NCBI GenBank assembly: GCA_963820995.1
Contig: CAWGCL010000008.1
Span: 372,001-436,000 of the forward strand
Reading direction: 5' to 3'
DNA length: 64,000 nucleotides
Origin: JAGTVG01 sp963820995
GTDB lineage: Bacteria; Bacteroidota; Bacteroidia; Cytophagales; Cyclobacteriaceae
Both the position numbers and the translations under genes were made by a program. The notes beneath the pieces are model-generated. The model made no database searches and had not been told where the DNA came from. It saw only the letters and a program-made list of their open reading frames with translations. This document shows, in pieces, positions 63,022-64,000 of this stretch. Each line of letters opens with the position of its first letter. Position 1 is the stretch's first letter.

Positions 63022-63027
63022 TTAGGT
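62898..63027 (+). repeat. attC-like recombination site 2
   Basis: R'' is ATACAAC (62898-62904) and R' is GTTAGGT (63021-63027). Between them TATAAGCAATAG (62911-62922) pairs with CTACTGCTTTTATA (63000-63013) with one mismatch and one bulged T, as expected for an attC hairpin. Length is 130 bases. Confidence 0.6.
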
Positions 63028-63353
63028 GCAAGCAGGGTTAAACTAAAGCATTAGCTACCGTAGTGATAATTAAATACCCCCGACCTTTCCCTACAGTACA
63101 TCTACCCCCCGGGGGTATCGAAAAATATGCCTGCGTTGAGGACAGGTGACCATGCCGACAAAACAATGTTTTATAATCCTATGTAAAGTATACCTGCTTA
63201 CTTATTAGGTTGAAACTCAGATATCAATTCATTATCTTTAAGCAAACAAGATTTTAACTATTACCGGCTTATCACTTTACTGGCGAACCGTTGTGCCTAA
63301 TTGCTTCTTCTGACAATGAACTATTCTGGATTTAATTGATATTTCCTTGACTT
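63028..63353. other. Region after attC site 2 with a further possible cassette boundary
   Basis: No gene on the plus strand. A GC-rich palindrome TACCCCC-C-GGGGGTA lies at 63103-63117. A possible third core, GTTGTGC, lies at 63290-63296 in the sequence C-C-G-T-T-G-T-G-C. AGTGATAA (about 63060-63070) could pair with TTATCACT (63269-63276). No complement of the cassette start TTAGGT is found, so a third site is uncertain. Confidence 0.35.
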
Positions 63354-64000
63354 CTAGCGTATTGCAATAGGCCTCACAGGTGAACCTGTAGCTCCTTTAA
63401 ACCGAATGGTCGTAACAATAAACAAAAATTCGGTGACATTGTCCTCAATCAGTTCATCGAAACGCATGTTCTCCAGATTAAATATGCCATTCTTCATCAT
63501 TAGCTCCTGATGCACAGGGTATGCCAAGCCTGGATCAGGATTAGGTATTACTTCGGTAACGTAGGAGTCGCTACCGATCATTGTCACCTTTTTTTCAGCA
63601 ACCCATCGTGCAACCTCCAGCCCGATACCTGGAGGATTTGTATTGAAAGCCTCAGGCTGAGTCCATAACGATGACCAACCGAATCTAAATAAAAGTGCAT
63701 CTCCAGTTGTTATATCTGCCTCAGACATTCCTTGGTTTTTAAGAGCACCCAAAACATCTTGGAGCGTTACTTCATAGCTATTTGGTAATCGGTCAGTATC
63801 CTTATATCCAGCGATATCGATTAATATACCTCGTGTTATAATCGGTTTGACATGCTCCATTCCAAGTTTTAGTAGGCCTCCACCTGTGTCCATCTCCTTC
63901 GCTGTGAATCCATTGTAGAAGACGTATTCAGTATCTCCATTGTCCATCACAACTTCCTGTCCAATATGCCCAAGTCCATCAAACTGGGTTCCAACTTGAC
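63354..64000 (-). CDS. Cyclase-family protein, 5' end outside the window
   Basis: The frame is open to the window edge, so the start lies beyond 64000; about 215 residues are visible. Near the upstream end it reads Q-V-G-T-Q-F-D-G-L-G-H, a variant of the H-x-G-T-H-x-D-x-x-x-H metal-binding motif of the cyclase/kynurenine formamidase family, with Gln at both usual His sites. Later blocks are L-F-R-F-G-W and V-T-M-I-G-S-D-S-Y-V-T-E-V. These are zinc- or manganese-dependent hydrolases of amides or lactones. The gene faces the cassettes, opposite to their genes. The last His of the motif is retained. Confidence 0.75.
   Translation of the reverse strand, partial: QVGTQFDGLGHIGQEVVMDNGDTEYVFYNGFTAKEMDTGGGLLKLGMEHVKPIITRGILIDIAGYKDTDRLPNSYEVTLQDVLGALKNQGMSEADITTGDALLFRFGWSSLWTQPEAFNTNPPGIGLEVARWVAEKKVTMIGSDSYVTEVIPNPDPGLAYPVHQELMMKNGIFNLENMRFDELIEDNVTEFLFIVTTIRFKGATGSPVRPIAIR

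Overview
The window looks like a chromosomal segment of a Bacteroidota bacterium, most likely of the Cytophagales type. It carries TonB-dependent receptors with carboxypeptidase-like plugs, a PorV/PorU-type pair tied to type IX secretion, a GH92 glycosidase and many lipoproteins. Promoters match the phylum consensus TTTG-N19-TAnnTTTG (for example at 57986-58016 and 30843-30872), and Shine-Dalgarno sequences are scarce. Ribosomal protein S1 has the Bacteroidota type of lysine/alanine/glutamate-rich tail. No rRNA, CRISPR array, insertion sequence or prophage was seen.

Layout. 0-3 kb: small secreted proteins and tRNA-Cys with duplicated 3' sequence and several terminators. 3-8.6 kb: rpsA with its tail in another frame, a TolC-like protein with an ABC ATPase, an OsmC protein and a thiamine-binding protein. 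8.7-19.9 kb: PhoD-like phosphatase, a TonB receptor behind a DtxR/MntR-like palindrome, ComB, a large surface lipoprotein, a VOC protein and a TIM-barrel-like lipoprotein. 20-27 kb: a cobalamin-uptake locus, with a B12 riboswitch, btuB and a broken btuG on the minus strand and btuF-btuC-btuD diverging on the plus strand. 27-34 kb: endonuclease/phosphatase, GH92, acyl-ACP thioesterase and the three-part NAD(P) transhydrogenase pntAA-pntAB-pntB. 34-46 kb: RibD-like reductase, an ECF sigma/anti-sigma/outer-membrane operon, a DUF6807 protein, a Gfo/Idh/MocA oxidoreductase, a Fur-box-like divergent promoter with OB-fold and PepSY genes, and a PadR/PspC operon. 46.8-53 kb: PorV2-PorU2. 53-58 kb: response regulator, AsmA-like protein and a P-loop ATPase behind a near-perfect palindrome. 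58-58.3 kb: two tRNA-like repeat units and tRNA-Val behind one consensus promoter. 58.7-63 kb: an integron-type cassette array without a visible integrase, carrying a small lipoprotein and a 1073-residue protein that may be a defence sensor. The window ends inside a cyclase-family gene.

Two points affect how the annotation should be used. First, at least eight genes (S1, TolC, btuG, btuF, endonuclease, GH92, pntAA, pntB) are interrupted by about a dozen single-base frame changes, mostly between 20 and 33 kb. Several vanish if one base is added to a short homopolymer, so sequence error is a serious alternative to real decay. Second, the most unusual elements are the tRNA-Val-like tandem units and the cassette array whose ends are complementary, which sit next to each other at 58-63 kb.
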